Positions 10,538 to 20,818 of a stretch of 64,000 nt of DNA are shown here, piece after piece. Each line of letters starts with the position of its first letter. The first letter of the stretch is position 1. The notes under the pieces are model-generated. The model saw only the letters and a program-made list of their open reading frames with translations, searched no databases and was not told the origin of the DNA. The translations under genes were made by a program, and so were the position numbers. The DNA is from Trichomonas tenax (lineage: Eukaryota > Parabasalia > Trichomonadida > Trichomonadidae). The stretch lies in the NCBI GenBank assembly GCA_023091735.1, contig JALKBU010000036.1, positions 1 to 64,000 on the forward strand. Reading direction: 5' to 3'.

Positions 10538-11850
10538 CAGAAGGAACTTCCTTTTATAAGAAATAAGGTTACTAAAACTCAAAATCATTCATAATCTCTT
10601 TATATATAGTTTCAGCATAACCTATATATAACATGATATCAATAAAAAGTTATGATTCTAATTTTATATTAATATAACAATCAATATATAACAAGTAACC
10701 AAAATGATAAATATAATATGTGGTTGTTTCAGTGAAGCTATGTGTTGATTATCAAAGCTTGATCTATTTATTTTTCGAAAAATATATTATTAGATTCAAT
10801 TAAAATGTCATTGATGAAACGATACAGCATAAAATGTTAAGATGATTTGATATAGACAACTTGGTTTTTAATAGAATTGATATACAATTTGGTTTTTCAG
10901 TCAAAATTATTGTTTCGAGACATGTAATGATTAAAAGTGTTCTAAACTGCTTGCATAGATAATAAAAGCAAAGATCCATAGCTCTAAAAATCAAATAAAA
11001 TACCAAATCTCTAATAATGAGTGATCCCTATCCATAACGGTCTTCAGTTATGTGAATTACTGTACCGTATACTACAAACTAGTCCTTTATGTTGATTAAT
11101 TACATTGGGTTAATTTTTTGCAGTGGAGCACTCAAAGCAAAGTGCAAAACAGCAAACAAAACTTCAATTAAGTGGACCCCGTGGATAGAACTATTTAAGT
11201 CAATATTTTTAAATTGTCTTTGAATATTAAGATGATTGCCTTCATTTTATGTGACAAAACATGATTAAATAGCCTTGCAAAGGCGTTTTATACAGTTTCC
11301 TGTAGTATAAATCGCATGATTTTATAACCATAATATCGAAATTGAATTTATCATAGCCAAAGCTTTTCCTGTCATCAGAGCACTCGAATAAGCCATAGGG
11401 TTATAACCCTCTCTATCTCCTTTGAATTTTTATTGAATCATCAAATAAAATCAACAACCATTATGATGTATCCGCTAATAAGGCCACAAGCGGTACAGCT
11501 ATGCAGAGAGCGAAGCGTTCTCACCAATACAAAATATAAAAAATCAAACCTTTCGAGATTCAATAGAACGACAGCAAATTTACATTCAATTTATACACCT
11601 AGAGATACTGCTTCAAGAGGCGTTTTATGCATTATAACAACATTGATTTAACAATTGGTCTGTCAAAATCAATAATTATCATCGGATTCTCATTCGGTTT
11701 TTTATTATTAACAAATGCAAAAGCAGTAGTTTTTATGACCATAATAAAAAACCGAATGCTTTATCTCAAATATAATGACCGTTTTTAATTCAAATTTTGA
11801 ACAAATTGCTCTGAAAAAATTGAGAGTGATCTTAGCTACAAAAAACAATC
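10538..11850. other. Gene-free region between CENP-X and Myb genes
   Basis: About 1.3 kb of AT-rich DNA. A short frame at 11433-11651 has no recognisable feature. It contains the palindromic segment GAGAGCGAAGCGTTCTC (about 11506-11522) and the hairpin at 11691-11758. No RNA gene is recognised. Confidence 0.5.
11691..11758. repeat. Stem-loop with CATTCGGTTTTTTATTAT arms
   Basis: 18-bp perfect arms at 11691-11708 and 11741-11758 with a 32-nt loop. The ATTCGGTTTT part resembles the arm of the hairpin at 15330-15390. Confidence 0.7.
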
Positions 11851-12330
11851 ATGTGTGATTGCAGATATGTACTCCCACCAATCCAGACCATCATGCCGTC
11901 CATGGCCAACTTCCAGCCGCTCTTCATGATCCCACAGACAGTGCAGCCAGTCGTTGTTGCAAATGTTGAGCGCAAAGTTGCTAAGAAGATGAAGTTCACT
12001 CCAGAAGAGGACAAGAAGCTCTGTTCCCTCATCAGGCAGTATGGCTCAAATGACTGGATCCATATCTCTGAGATGATGAAGACAAGAAATCCAAGACAAT
12101 GCAGAGAAAGATGGAACAACTACCTAAACCCTAACTTGAGAGATGACCCATGGACTATTGAAGAGGATAAGCTTCTCATCACCAAATATAGAGAGTTCGG
12201 TACACATTGGGCCAAGATTGCTAAATTCTTCGTCCACAGATCAGACAATGCTATCAGAAACAGATGGCAGATGCTACTCAGACACTCTGAGCGCCGTTCA
12301 CAAAGCTCATCCTCTCAATCAGACGCATAA
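11851..12330 (+). CDS. R2R3 Myb DNA-binding protein
   Basis: 159 residues with two Myb repeats. R2 spans about residues 48-97 (KFTPEEDKKLCSLIRQYGS, then W-IHISEMM-RNPRQCRERWNNYL). R3 spans about 98-148 (PWTIEEDKLLITKYREFGTH, then WAKIAKFF-RSDNAIRNRWQMLLR). The Trp residues and the third-helix DNA-contact sequences are intact, so it should bind DNA. This compact, tail-poor R2R3 form is typical of the large trichomonad Myb family. Some members bind promoter motifs, including the initiator-independent M3 element (family knowledge). The start at 11851 is the first ATG of the frame; a later Met at residue 15 or 18 is also possible. No clear Inr is seen immediately upstream. Confidence 0.92.
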   Translation: MCDCRYVLPPIQTIMPSMANFQPLFMIPQTVQPVVVANVERKVAKKMKFTPEEDKKLCSLIRQYGSNDWIHISEMMKTRNPRQCRERWNNYLNPNLRDDPWTIEEDKLLITKYREFGTHWAKIAKFFVHRSDNAIRNRWQMLLRHSERRSQSSSSQSDA

Positions 12331-12929
12331 TTTAACCATGTTATATACTATCCTTTCTTACCATGTAATTATATCCCCCTATATTAGATTACTAATAAAT
12401 ATTAGATCTTTCCCTTAATTATCATCCTTTTCACTAAAATTCAGTAAATCAAAGATATTGTTCATGTTTTTAGTATAAATAGGTTATATATATAGAGCAT
12501 GTAATTTGGATCGTTTGATTTTAGTTTTCAATCAACCCATTATTTTTCGGAACTCAATGCATCATTAAATATGTCGATATATTATTCCCCTAATCGTAAT
12601 ATAACATCATATAATTTTGTGAGGAAGGGGCCGAAATTCAATCGAATTTGTATCTCCCCTCTCAATCCAACTTTTTGAAAGAGTTATGGAACACCTCGAA
12701 ATATGCTTTATACGTCATTGTAATAAAAAATCCTCTGAGGGATTTTCATTGAAAAATTTGCTATATGATTAAATCGCATTTTATAACATGAGTTTCTGGA
12801 TTAAATCTATAAATGATTTTCGAATTATTTTCGTTACAGTTGGATTAAGAAAATAATTTCTACCGAATAATAGTTTTTAGAGTTTGATCGTTGTTGCTTT
12901 ACATGGCGTATATTGTATCTTGTTGTATT
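12331..12929. other. Gene-free intergenic region after the Myb gene
   Basis: About 600 bp of AT-rich DNA with no gene or repeat recognised. Confidence 0.45.
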
Positions 12930-13560
12930 GTTATAAACAGAAATCTCCGACATTCGATTTAAAAGTGACGCTTTCATAGTTTTGATTGATCACTATGAAA
13001 AAAATTAATAATGAAAAAGAGTCAATCTAAAATATGATATAAAACATTATTTTTAAAAAATCAACTTTATTTACAAGTCAGAATCTGTCAAATAAAGTTG
13101 CTGATGTCAGATTCGATATTTCTTCGTTAATATAGATAATTGCATGAAATTTCGTCGGGTGGCATTGCTACAAGTCGATATTGCATGCTATTTGGTCGGG
13201 ATGTACTGCTGCAAGTCGAAATTACATGAAATTTCGTCAGGTGGCAGCGTTGTGAGTCAAAGAATTCATGAAAAATTTATTGATTTTTACCACTGTATAA
13301 TACATTACATGTCCGATTTTTATATTAAATTTGCCAATTTGATATGTAAAATGGTCACTTTTCTATAAAAGGTGGGGTATGCATCTTTGTTTAGGGTGCA
13401 CCTGACATGTAAAATTCTCAAAAGTATTATGAAAAGTCAACTCTCACTCTTTATTTATAATTGATTATAATGATATATTTAATAATATTACGCTATATTT
13501 TTATTCAATAGAAAAGTGTTACTTTTAAATTGAATGTCGGAGATTTCTGTTTATAATAGT
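12930..13560. mobile_element. MITE-like element with about 50-bp inverted ends
   Basis: The ends at 12930-12983 and 13503-13560 are inverted copies, sharing ATAAACAGAAATCTCCGACA. The interior of about 520 bp has no transposase. It carries a three-unit tandem repeat (13143-13265) and TGACATGTAAA at 13403. Size, inverted ends and lack of coding capacity fit a miniature inverted-repeat element. A target-site duplication could not be assigned with confidence. Confidence 0.72.
13143..13265. repeat. Tandem repeat, about 41 bp x 3
   Basis: Three consecutive diverged units begin GCATGAAATTTCGTCGGGTG, GCATGCTATTTGGTCGGGAT and ACATGAAATTTCGTCAGGTG; each ends in a (C/G)AGTC(A/G)A-type segment. They lie inside the MITE-like element. 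An open frame runs through them (13144-13368) but looks incidental. Confidence 0.65.
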
Positions 13561-14821
13561 TTTTTGTTGCTTAAAGATGTTCGTATGTTATTCGCTGTAT
13601 AGTCAATATGGTTGTGAGCATTGTTTTCAAAAATATATATATTACTATTTTTTAAAATCTTATTGCTGTTTAAAATAAAAGCAAAACATTACTGGCAGCA
13701 TCTATGTGAGTATTGTACTCTAATATCAGCTGGTAAAGAGAGCATGCAAACTCATCACAAGGTACTTGTAGTTTTCTTCATTTGGTAGTTAGTCCTTCAT
13801 ACTATACTATTCAATTGTAGTTGATTCCGTCCATTTATTCCTCTCAATTTCAAATTTTTCCTATGATAATTTTAATCATGTGTTTCAAACTAAAAATTAA
13901 CTGCCATTCATATTGCCTAGATGTGTATATTACAATTCTTTAATCATATATACAATATAAGAAAATCAAAAATATCTCAAAAGATTCTCGTTAAATATGC
14001 CATTTTTTGTTTTCATTCCTTTATATGAGCTCATTGAGCAAATTTGCGCATGATCATGCACATTTCGCCACTTTTTCGGAAAAATACAGGGTTAGAACAC
14101 AAAAATGAGGGAGATCAATAGTTAAAAAGGGGTATAAATCAATATAAAGGGGATATTTTTCGTGGATAAAACAGGGAAAATGGGGGTGATAATAGATAGA
14201 GTTTATCAAATTTTATCAGGTGGTAGTTTAAGTATTGCAGGGTAATGAATGAATATTTGGGGTTTTTTCGAGTTCGCAATTGCGCGATCTGTAAATCGGC
14301 AAAATCCGCGCGAATCAAAAAAATACTCAATGCGCACATCCATATATTCAACAATGTTCGGTTATTCAGTTAGGATTGAGCAATTCCGGCAATGTATTCT
14401 TAGACTATTCAGTTTGTTGAAGGATGATTGGCAATCTTTGCATTATATTAAATGTCAATTTTTCAAAATAAAAATCCAAATTATGTCAAGCACAAATAAA
14501 ATCATGTATAATTTTGCACATAGCTTTTCCAAAGCCTATATTCCAGGAATATTTTGGTGTTTGTGATCAAATATGATATGACAAGAAGATTACATCAGAA
14601 TACCGATGAAAACTATGAAGATTACGATGGATGTTTATAGAAACATAATGTAAATTTTGTGGAAGGACTATTTTTATTATTGGTTTTGATGAATTGTCTA
14701 ATTTTAATGGATCGAGAACACATAAGTTATAATGAGGTTTTTGCAATTTATGTTTTTCATATATTCATGAATAGTTTTGATTTGGCAAAATCACAAAAAA
14801 GAATGTTTGACACTTTTAACC
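13561..14821. other. Gene-free region
   Basis: About 1.25 kb. Short frames at 14249-14566 and 14659-14844 have no recognisable motifs and no initiator. Nothing else is supported. Confidence 0.45.
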
Positions 14822-15100
14822 TTAAAAATAAAAGAAAAAAATAATAAAAATGAAATTCTTAAACAATTGGAATGATCTGTTTTCATTGTTCGCTGGAATG
14901 GTACCATAATCTCTTTTATTGTCGACAATAAAAGCGGAGACTTTTTCAAAATTTAAAGGAAAAGCTTCATCTTCAGGGAAAAACTTTTTAAAGTACATTT
15001 GATAACTGTTCATCATACTCCTGTAGTTTCGAAGAGTATTAGGAGCTATGGTATTTTGTCGTATTTCTTGCGCTTTTTGAGCTTATCTTGCCAGGCTCAT
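14822..15100 (-). pseudogene. Truncated tyrosine recombinase (integrase N-terminal, SAM-like) relic
   Basis: Reading leftwards from an ATG at 15100 gives MSLAR, then an in-frame TAA, then AQKAQEIRQNTIAPNTLRNY and RSMMNSYQMYFKKFF. It continues with NFEKVSAFIVDNKRDYGTI before losing homology. The pattern T-x-x-PNTLRNYRS, a helical segment and V-x-x-FI is the core-binding (SAM-like) N-terminal domain of phage-type tyrosine recombinases. Multicopy genes of this type are expected in trichomonads. One early stop and loss of the whole catalytic domain make it a pseudogene. An ORF finder sees only the part after the stop (start about 15016). Confidence 0.6.
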
Positions 15101-15329
15101 TTTGCGAAAGTGAAATAACTTTTGAAAGAGAATATCTAGCGTCTCAGATAATATAAATTATTGTGAAGAAATGATCACGGGTTTTAAAAATATGAACATA
15201 TTTAGATAAATAGTGTTATGATTTAAAAATTTTTGATTTTTCTTAATTTTTTATTTTATTTTTGAAAGATTAAAACGTATCAACATTTTTTATGTGATTT
15301 TTCCTAGATCAAAATTATGCTAAAATGTA

Positions 15330-15390
15330 TATACTCTTATTCGGTTTTCGAAACGAGCGAAAGCGAGCAAGAAAACCGAATAAGAGTATA
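15330..15390. repeat. Perfect 20-bp stem-loop with GAGCGAAAGCGAGC loop
   Basis: Arms at 15330-15349 and 15371-15390 are perfectly complementary (TACTCTTATTCGGTTTTC in the left arm). The 21-nt loop contains ACGAGCGAAAGCGAGC. The GC-rich loop stands out from the AT-rich surroundings and resembles the loop of the hairpin at 18891-18957. Confidence 0.8.
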
Positions 15391-15824
15391 ACATTTTGCA
15401 AAAATATAACGTTTGGATATGAAATTACATCATATACACGTTGTAAAAATTTCATTGGTAGATCCATTCAGCACACATTGATATTAATATACTTCTATAT
15501 TTCTATCTTTTTGGTACATCGTACATCATAAACTTGTTTAATATTATAAAAAACTAATGCTAAATAATGATACAGTTGGATATGCATGAGTGTATAGTTT
15601 CAACACACCATTTCACAGCTTATGGTTCTTAATAGAAATATTTAATTGTAAAACAATACTTCAAAAACTGCGTTCTTCTTGTATTTCTTACAATTTGAGC
15701 ATTTACGTTGTGAGTTCATTTGGAAGTTCAATGAGTATATAATATGAAGCATGAAATGTTGAAAATCATATGATGAAATATGTTATTATTTGTTTTTGAT
15801 AAGGTTGAATTGTATGTGTGTGTG
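15391..15824. other. Gene-free region
   Basis: AT-rich DNA; the frame at 15325-15531 is produced by the hairpin and is not credible as a gene. Confidence 0.45.
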
Positions 15825-16795
15825 TTCGTGCAATTTCACCATCTTTATTGTGATTGTCACATTTTTCATTGGAAAGATAAGTAAGCAAAATTGAATGAAA
15901 AGTGAAGTTTTGGGAGCAGGAAATTTGGTCTGGAAGATAATTCAAAAAGTTGATAAATATGATCCTTGTTATGTGAAGAATGCATATATCAATTGGAAGA
16001 TATTGAGGGATTTCCAATAATCTGGAAATAGCATAAAATCGAGAATTGATTTTTTAATATTTAATTCTATTCATATAGAATAACAATAGTGACATGAAAA
16101 GTTTACAATTTGCCAAGAATTTGAGAAATTGGAAGTTTCTTCATTAATTTTGTTGGCCAAGAATACAAATTATAATGATATGAAGGACCTCTATCATGAT
16201 TTCATTGATAATGGCTGAGCATTTCTGAAACTTTGTTTCCAATAAATGAGCAGTTACTGACTGATCAATTCCAAAAATTTTGAAAACCGCGATTGTCACA
16301 TCATGCATAGCAATACATGGGCCCGCATTTCCCAAGTAACATAAATAATTCATGCGAAACCAACAAACGAAGCTTACTCTCAACTTTCCTTCTTAAGTCA
16401 TTGCTACAGCATATTCAAGCCTATTTACGAATATACAACAAATATTGGCTTAATTTGGGCCATTGGAATCTATAGAAAAGAATTTTTTGGGTCAAATTAT
16501 TTTGATTAAATATAAAACAAAGCATCACATCGTTCAATTTAGCTGCATTTATATTACCTTATGATCTAAATACAGAATTCTTATTTCCACACTTTTTTCC
16601 AGAAGTCCATTTTTTAACTTCCAGAATCTATTTTATCCTCCAGATTTGCATCCCTACTTCCAGATCAAATTTCCTGCTTCCAAAATGTTACTTTTTATTC
16701 AATTTTGCTCACTTTTCTGGAAGTTCTTGGCTAGAAATTTCTAGTGAAAATGTGACAATCACAATAAAGATGGTGAAATTGAACGAAAACATAGT
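15825..16795. mobile_element. Long inverted repeat, about 1 kb apart end to end
   Basis: 15825-15935 is repeated in inverse orientation at about 16660-16795, including a near-perfect block of about 36 bp (CACCATCTTTATTGTGATTG and its complement). The copies have diverged by small indels. The interior has no intact gene. Related fragments (ATTGAATGAAAAGTGAAG; TTTGCATCCCTA) recur near 16960 and 23210-23475. The block is therefore a dispersed repeat, possibly a dead inverted-repeat element. Confidence 0.6.
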
Positions 16796-16906
16796 GCTCC
16801 TAAATCTATAACGAGCTGCTGATTTCAAAACATGAAAACTCATGAATTTTTATCCAGTAAATAATTTATTTGACAAAAAACGATTAAAATTAAAGAGGAG
16901 ATTATT

Positions 16907-17171
16907 TTGTCTGGAAGATTGCAAAAAGAGAAATCAGAAAATTTCAAAATATCTTCCAGATTTGCATCCCTACCATTATTAATTGCCGTCGAAGTGAAGT
17001 CTTTAGAAATAGTTCAATATTTATTTGATCATGGAGCTGATGTCAACATGATATTAATGAATCATTCATATTTTATCAACATTACGATATAAATCTCCAT
17101 TATCAAATGCCATTGAAATGGAATCTCTCGAAATCGTTCAATTCCTAAAATCCATGGGTGCTATCAAATAA
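16907..17171 (+). pseudogene. Ankyrin-repeat gene fragment
   Basis: Two ankyrin-type segments are seen. One reads PLLIAVEVKSLEIVQYLFDH followed by GADVN (about 16972-17046). After a stop or frameshift the other reads SPLSNAIEMESLEIVQFL followed by KSMGA (about 17095-17168) and then TAA. The SLEIVQ(Y/F)L core and GADVN are classic ankyrin helix residues. Only two units remain, in different frames and without a start or initiator. This is a decayed copy of the large trichomonad ankyrin family. Confidence 0.7.
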
Positions 17172-17683
17172 ACGTTTTTTCATTTGATGTGATTTGGCAC
17201 GACTTTGACTCTACTTATTTTTTGATCTGCTCCTCAGAGCAAAGAGACGATTTTTGATAAAGTGGTATATTTGCTTGTGTATGTATATCTAATGATTAAC
17301 ATATATCTGTAGCTGTCATATGAGTGACGCCTCTGCAAGCTCATGCCTGGGAGTTCGCCATTAAGGAGGCCAACAATTTAAATTTTTTTGTATAAAACTT
17401 TTGAATTTTACCTAAGATATATTGGAAAAAAAGTGAAGGGAAATTCTAAAAGTTCAACAATGATATACCTAGTTGCCACAGTTTGCACTAGAATTCATTT
17501 GAAAAATTTAAGCAAAGCTTAAAGTTAAATGACTACTGGCACTGATTGAAGCTTCTATTATAGGTGAATCTATAGTGATAAGCACCAATTCTTCCAGATC
17601 CGAATGAATAAACAGAGGAATTACAAAATAAATAAAATTTGCCATGAATGGTCAAATAATATTAAGTAAATAGTTAATAAGTT
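17172..17683. other. Gene-free spacer
   Basis: About 510 bp with no gene recognised. A slightly GC-richer patch around 17320-17375 could not be assigned to an RNA family. Confidence 0.4.
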
Positions 17684-18364
17684 TTACATTTCATCATAAT
17701 GCTGAACAACACCCTGTGGAGCAAGTGGATCGAGGCCAATCTTCTGCAATTTTTGTGTTGATCTTTCGTTGAAGTAAGCGAAAATAACGCCTGTGATCAA
17801 TCCAACAACTGTGAAGATGACTGTGACTAAGACCATCTTCTTTGTGCTTGCTGATTCGTCTTCAACATCGAGAAGTCCGAATGTTAATCCAAGAATTAAG
17901 CCGAGCAAAACGTTGACGACGAAGAGGGCAGCGACCTGTCTGTTGTTGGAGAGGAGGCGGTCCCTGATTCCGCTCCATGAGCAAGCATTGATTAATTGAA
18001 CAATATCGATGGCAAAATTAACCAACAAGGCCGAGGCAATGAGCATGTAGAGAGGAGATTTGGCGACCGGGTGAGATGTCTTGACAAAGTCATTATCTAC
18101 AACGATGCAACTTACAGCAGCGACTGGCATCAAAATAGCACCGCAAGCAGCGAGAATTCTCATGAATCTGTCATCTACTGTCTTCCACGCGATGTATCCA
18201 AGAATGAATGTGAAGACAACAAGAAGAACGCAGAAAATAATCGAAAAAATCTCACTAACGCTCACACCGAGAAGGGAGGCAGCGGAGCAAGCGCAGGCGA
18301 TGGCTTCGCATGGAGCAAGGATGTACGAAGCCTTGAAGACAGGTCCCCACTTGAAATCCGACAT
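17684..18364 (-). CDS. Polytopic membrane protein, trichomonad family of unknown function
   Basis: 226 residues from the ATG at 18364, chosen because a TCACTTTT initiator (18371-18378 region) sits about 10 nt upstream. The longer open frame would start before the Inr. Hydrophobicity suggests about five or six transmembrane segments (around residues 20-40, 42-62, 70-92, 108-128, 150-172 and 182-204). A charged loop is present (WKTVDDRF), and the cytosolic-looking tail ends VVQHYDEM. No catalytic or transporter motif is recognised. Small hydrophobic residues and Cys are common in the first segments. C-ending codons suggest good expression. A possible decayed paralogue lies next to it at 18979-19230. 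Function unknown. Confidence 0.85.
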   Translation of the reverse strand: MSDFKWGPVFKASYILAPCEAIACACSAASLLGVSVSEIFSIIFCVLLVVFTFILGYIAWKTVDDRFMRILAACGAILMPVAAVSCIVVDNDFVKTSHPVAKSPLYMLIASALLVNFAIDIVQLINACSWSGIRDRLLSNNRQVAALFVVNVLLGLILGLTFGLLDVEDESASTKKMVLVTVIFTVVGLITGVIFAYFNERSTQKLQKIGLDPLAPQGVVQHYDEM

Positions 18365-18370
18365 AATAAT

Positions 18371-18378
18371 AAAAGTGA
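18371..18378 (-). promoter_or_regulatory. Initiator TCACTTTT of the membrane-protein gene
   Basis: AAAAGTGA on the plus strand; the leader is only about 11 nt. It sets the start at 18364. Confidence 0.65.
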
Positions 18379-18890
18379 CGGAACATCGGTTCAATTTTTT
18401 TTCAATCCGAAAAAATGCCAAGCAATGTGTCAAATATAGCTTGTCAACATGACAGAAAATTAAAACTTCTTTTCCATCACATTCAGTAGCGATATGAACT
18501 CAAAAGGCAAAACATTTATAATCTATTTTGATATATATTTAATTATTAATCCTTAATTTCAAGGTTTAAATAAATTTATAAAAAACAATATTCAATTTGT
18601 CATAGTCTGAAATTTACATGTCATAATATTTTATTTTCAATGTATAGAATTTGACCAGAAGCTTCCTTATAAATTTAATATGGACTTCAGCAGTATATAA
18701 AAAATGAAGTCTTAATTTCATGTTTTAAAAATAATAATAATAAAATAAATTTAAGAATCAAAAGTGATTTTATTTATTAATTTATTAATTCGAATTCGAG
18801 CCCGTAACAAAAGTGCGAATCTGACATGTAAATTTTGTATTTTTGACATGTTTTGCCACCGTTTCCCCAGTTATTTTACGAATTGCTCCG

Positions 18891-18957
18891 CAACTGATGA
18901 CGATTCAATGGCGTAGCGGAGCGCGACGTAGCGAAGCCATTGATCGTCATCAGTTGC
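18891..18957. repeat. Stem-loop with 21-22-bp arms and GC-rich loop
   Basis: Arms at 18891-18912 (CAACTGATGACGATTCAATG) and 18937-18957 pair with a single-nucleotide bulge. The loop GTAGCGGAGCGCGACGTAGC is GC-rich. It may be a small palindromic insertion upstream of, or within, the adjacent decayed gene. Confidence 0.75.
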
Positions 18958-19230
18958 TCCGATTTTTAGCCAAAACAGTTGTTGCGAAGGCAATCGCTAA
19001 TTCTCCAAGCCATTCTCTGCGGCGCATTCAAAGTTGTATCTCTCAATAGCTCAGCGCTTTGCAAGTACCTCGGTCTTACACCCGCCCTTCCAGTATTTCC
19101 GATAATAACAACAATTCTTGTTTTCGTTGTCAAGGATAAATGGGACTCTCAGTTCGTCAAAATGCTCGCTTTTTGCACTGGAGCTGGATGGATAATCTGG
19201 ATTATTGCTATTATAATTATCTTGAATTAG
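18940..19230 (+). pseudogene. Possible decayed paralogue of the polytopic membrane protein
   Basis: The frame ending at 19230 reads hydrophobic sequence including ITTILVFVVKDKWDSQFVKM and LAFCTGAGWIIWIIAII. This resembles the arrangement in the neighbour at 17684-18364: a hydrophobic helix, W-K-x-V-DDRF(M/V)(R/K)-LA-C and another helix. The frame has no ATG (TTG at 18979), and its upstream part is interrupted by the hairpin at 18891-18957 and a frame change. It also lacks the last segments. I read it as a truncated duplicate; a short real membrane gene is less likely. Confidence 0.4.
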
Positions 19231-19397
19231 AGAGAGATAGAGCATTTTCGGACGTTGCTGATCAGCATTGGAACCCTTGAATCTCAATGTCGGATTGTTA
19301 CTAATAAAAATAATGACAAAAAAAATCTTGTTTTTCCAGAGAATTAAACAACGTGTATTCTTTACACCTAAGATAAACAACAAACATTCTGTGTAAG

Positions 19398-20339
19398 TTA
19401 CTGATTTTCGAGCATTTCACGAAGAATTTGTTTGAGACCAAGATTTTGTTGGATGAGGCAGTCTACATCCATCTGCTTGGACTCGTATTCGTCTTGTAGT
19501 TCGTCATTCTCCTTCTGGATTTGTTGTGTAAGTAATCTGAGTGAATCGAGTTCTTTATTGCCGAGACGTAAGTTATCTTGGATAATAAATGTTTCGGTCT
19601 TCTTTTCAACCATAGAAACACGACGTTTTGCAGGAGATTTCTTTTCAGCTTTAAGTTTTAGCCTTTCCTGTTCTTGCTCCTGTTTCTTAGCTTGTGCCTG
19701 AAGATCTTTGACTTGTTGTTCACTCTTGAGTAATTCTTCAGCAGCAAATTTCTGTCTTTCGGCAAGTTTTTGCTTGAGACTTTCATATTCATCGTTTGCT
19801 GTCTTGTTTGATGAAACAAGAGTTTCGAGATCTTTTTGTTTCTTTTCAACGGATAATTTTAATGATTTCAGTTTTTCTTGTAATTCAGCAAGCTGCGCCT
19901 TCTGCTTTGTTGCAGCAGCGTTCTTTGCTGCCTGTGTTTGGATTTTTTCTTTAAGTTCTTGGTTGGAAATGTGAATTTCGTCTTGTTTTTTTTTAAGCGA
20001 TTCGATCTCTTTTGTTTCGTTCTCGAATGTCTCTTTCTGCTTGCTGATATCGGACGTAATCGAATCCATGTCTTTCGTGTGATGTTCTTTTTCGGTTTCT
20101 AATTCAGACTGCTTGTTGGTGAGGTTAGAGTACGCTTTCGACAATGACGCATTGACTATTTGATATGGCTCAAACGCATTGTCTTGAGTTTGCTCAAAAA
20201 ATTCTTTGAAATTTTTCAAATTAAAGCGAGCAGTCGTAAAAATGTCTAAATCCGGCGGAGCTTCCTGGAAAACAACCTGAGGAGCATCGTGCTTGGCCTC
20301 AGCCTGCTCCTTATTCTTTCTTTTGAACATCCCTTTCAT
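19398..20339 (-). CDS. Coiled-coil protein
   Basis: 313 residues. The N-terminal 65 are basic then globular-looking (DLDIFTTARFNLKNFKEFFE). From about 70 to the end it is nearly continuous coiled coil rich in E, K, Q and L (ELETEKEHHTKDMDSITSDI; QQVKDLQAQAKKQEQEQERL). A short non-helical insert occurs around KKSPAKRRVSMVEKK (about 230-245). That insert is a basic, possibly phosphorylated hinge (RRVS fits a PKA-like site). A TCATAA initiator (20342-20347 on the plus strand as TTATGA) leaves a leader of only about 5 nt. No signal peptide. Likely cytoskeletal or scaffold, but the family is not recognised. Confidence 0.85.
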   Translation of the reverse strand: MKGMFKRKNKEQAEAKHDAPQVVFQEAPPDLDIFTTARFNLKNFKEFFEQTQDNAFEPYQIVNASLSKAYSNLTNKQSELETEKEHHTKDMDSITSDISKQKETFENETKEIESLKKKQDEIHISNQELKEKIQTQAAKNAAATKQKAQLAELQEKLKSLKLSVEKKQKDLETLVSSNKTANDEYESLKQKLAERQKFAAEELLKSEQQVKDLQAQAKKQEQEQERLKLKAEKKSPAKRRVSMVEKKTETFIIQDNLRLGNKELDSLRLLTQQIQKENDELQDEYESKQMDVDCLIQQNLGLKQILREMLENQ

Positions 20340-20818
20340 TTTTATGACACTTTTCCTATCTTTAATTTTCGAAAATTCTAGTTTTTTTATATTTTTAGAT
20401 TAAAACTTGGCATATTATCATGGATTCACTTTAATTCCTAAATATGAATAGAACAATACCTTTGATATTTGGAATACTTATGAGTCGCACATCTGAAATA
20501 GATCAATTGTCAAATTGAGAAAAATTATTTAATATCTTGTGCAAATATAATCTTAAAACATTAGATTTTATGTATCGAAAAGAATTATAACAGGAATCAT
20601 TGCTAAATCTCAATTTTGATTCTGATATATTGATTCTATGTTATGAAAATGAAATCAATGATTGGCCTCGATGTTTTAAATGGAAGTGACACAAAGACAA
20701 TTGCAAAATTGAAAAGTATATTTGAAATAAGGCTGAATTAATGGAAATGATGGATGATTTATAGGAATGAATGTGATTTTTGGTCGATTTTAAGAAAGTT
20801 TTATGTTCATTAATATTG
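20340..20818. other. Intergenic region, divergent promoters
   Basis: About 480 bp between the divergent coiled-coil and Tom-like genes. Apart from the TCATAA initiator at its left edge I see no clear element, and no Inr for the rightward gene. Confidence 0.45.

Noticed and set aside
20777..20818. Signal peptide on the Tom-like protein
   Set aside because: The hydrophobic stretch lies before the first ATG and would need a non-ATG start.
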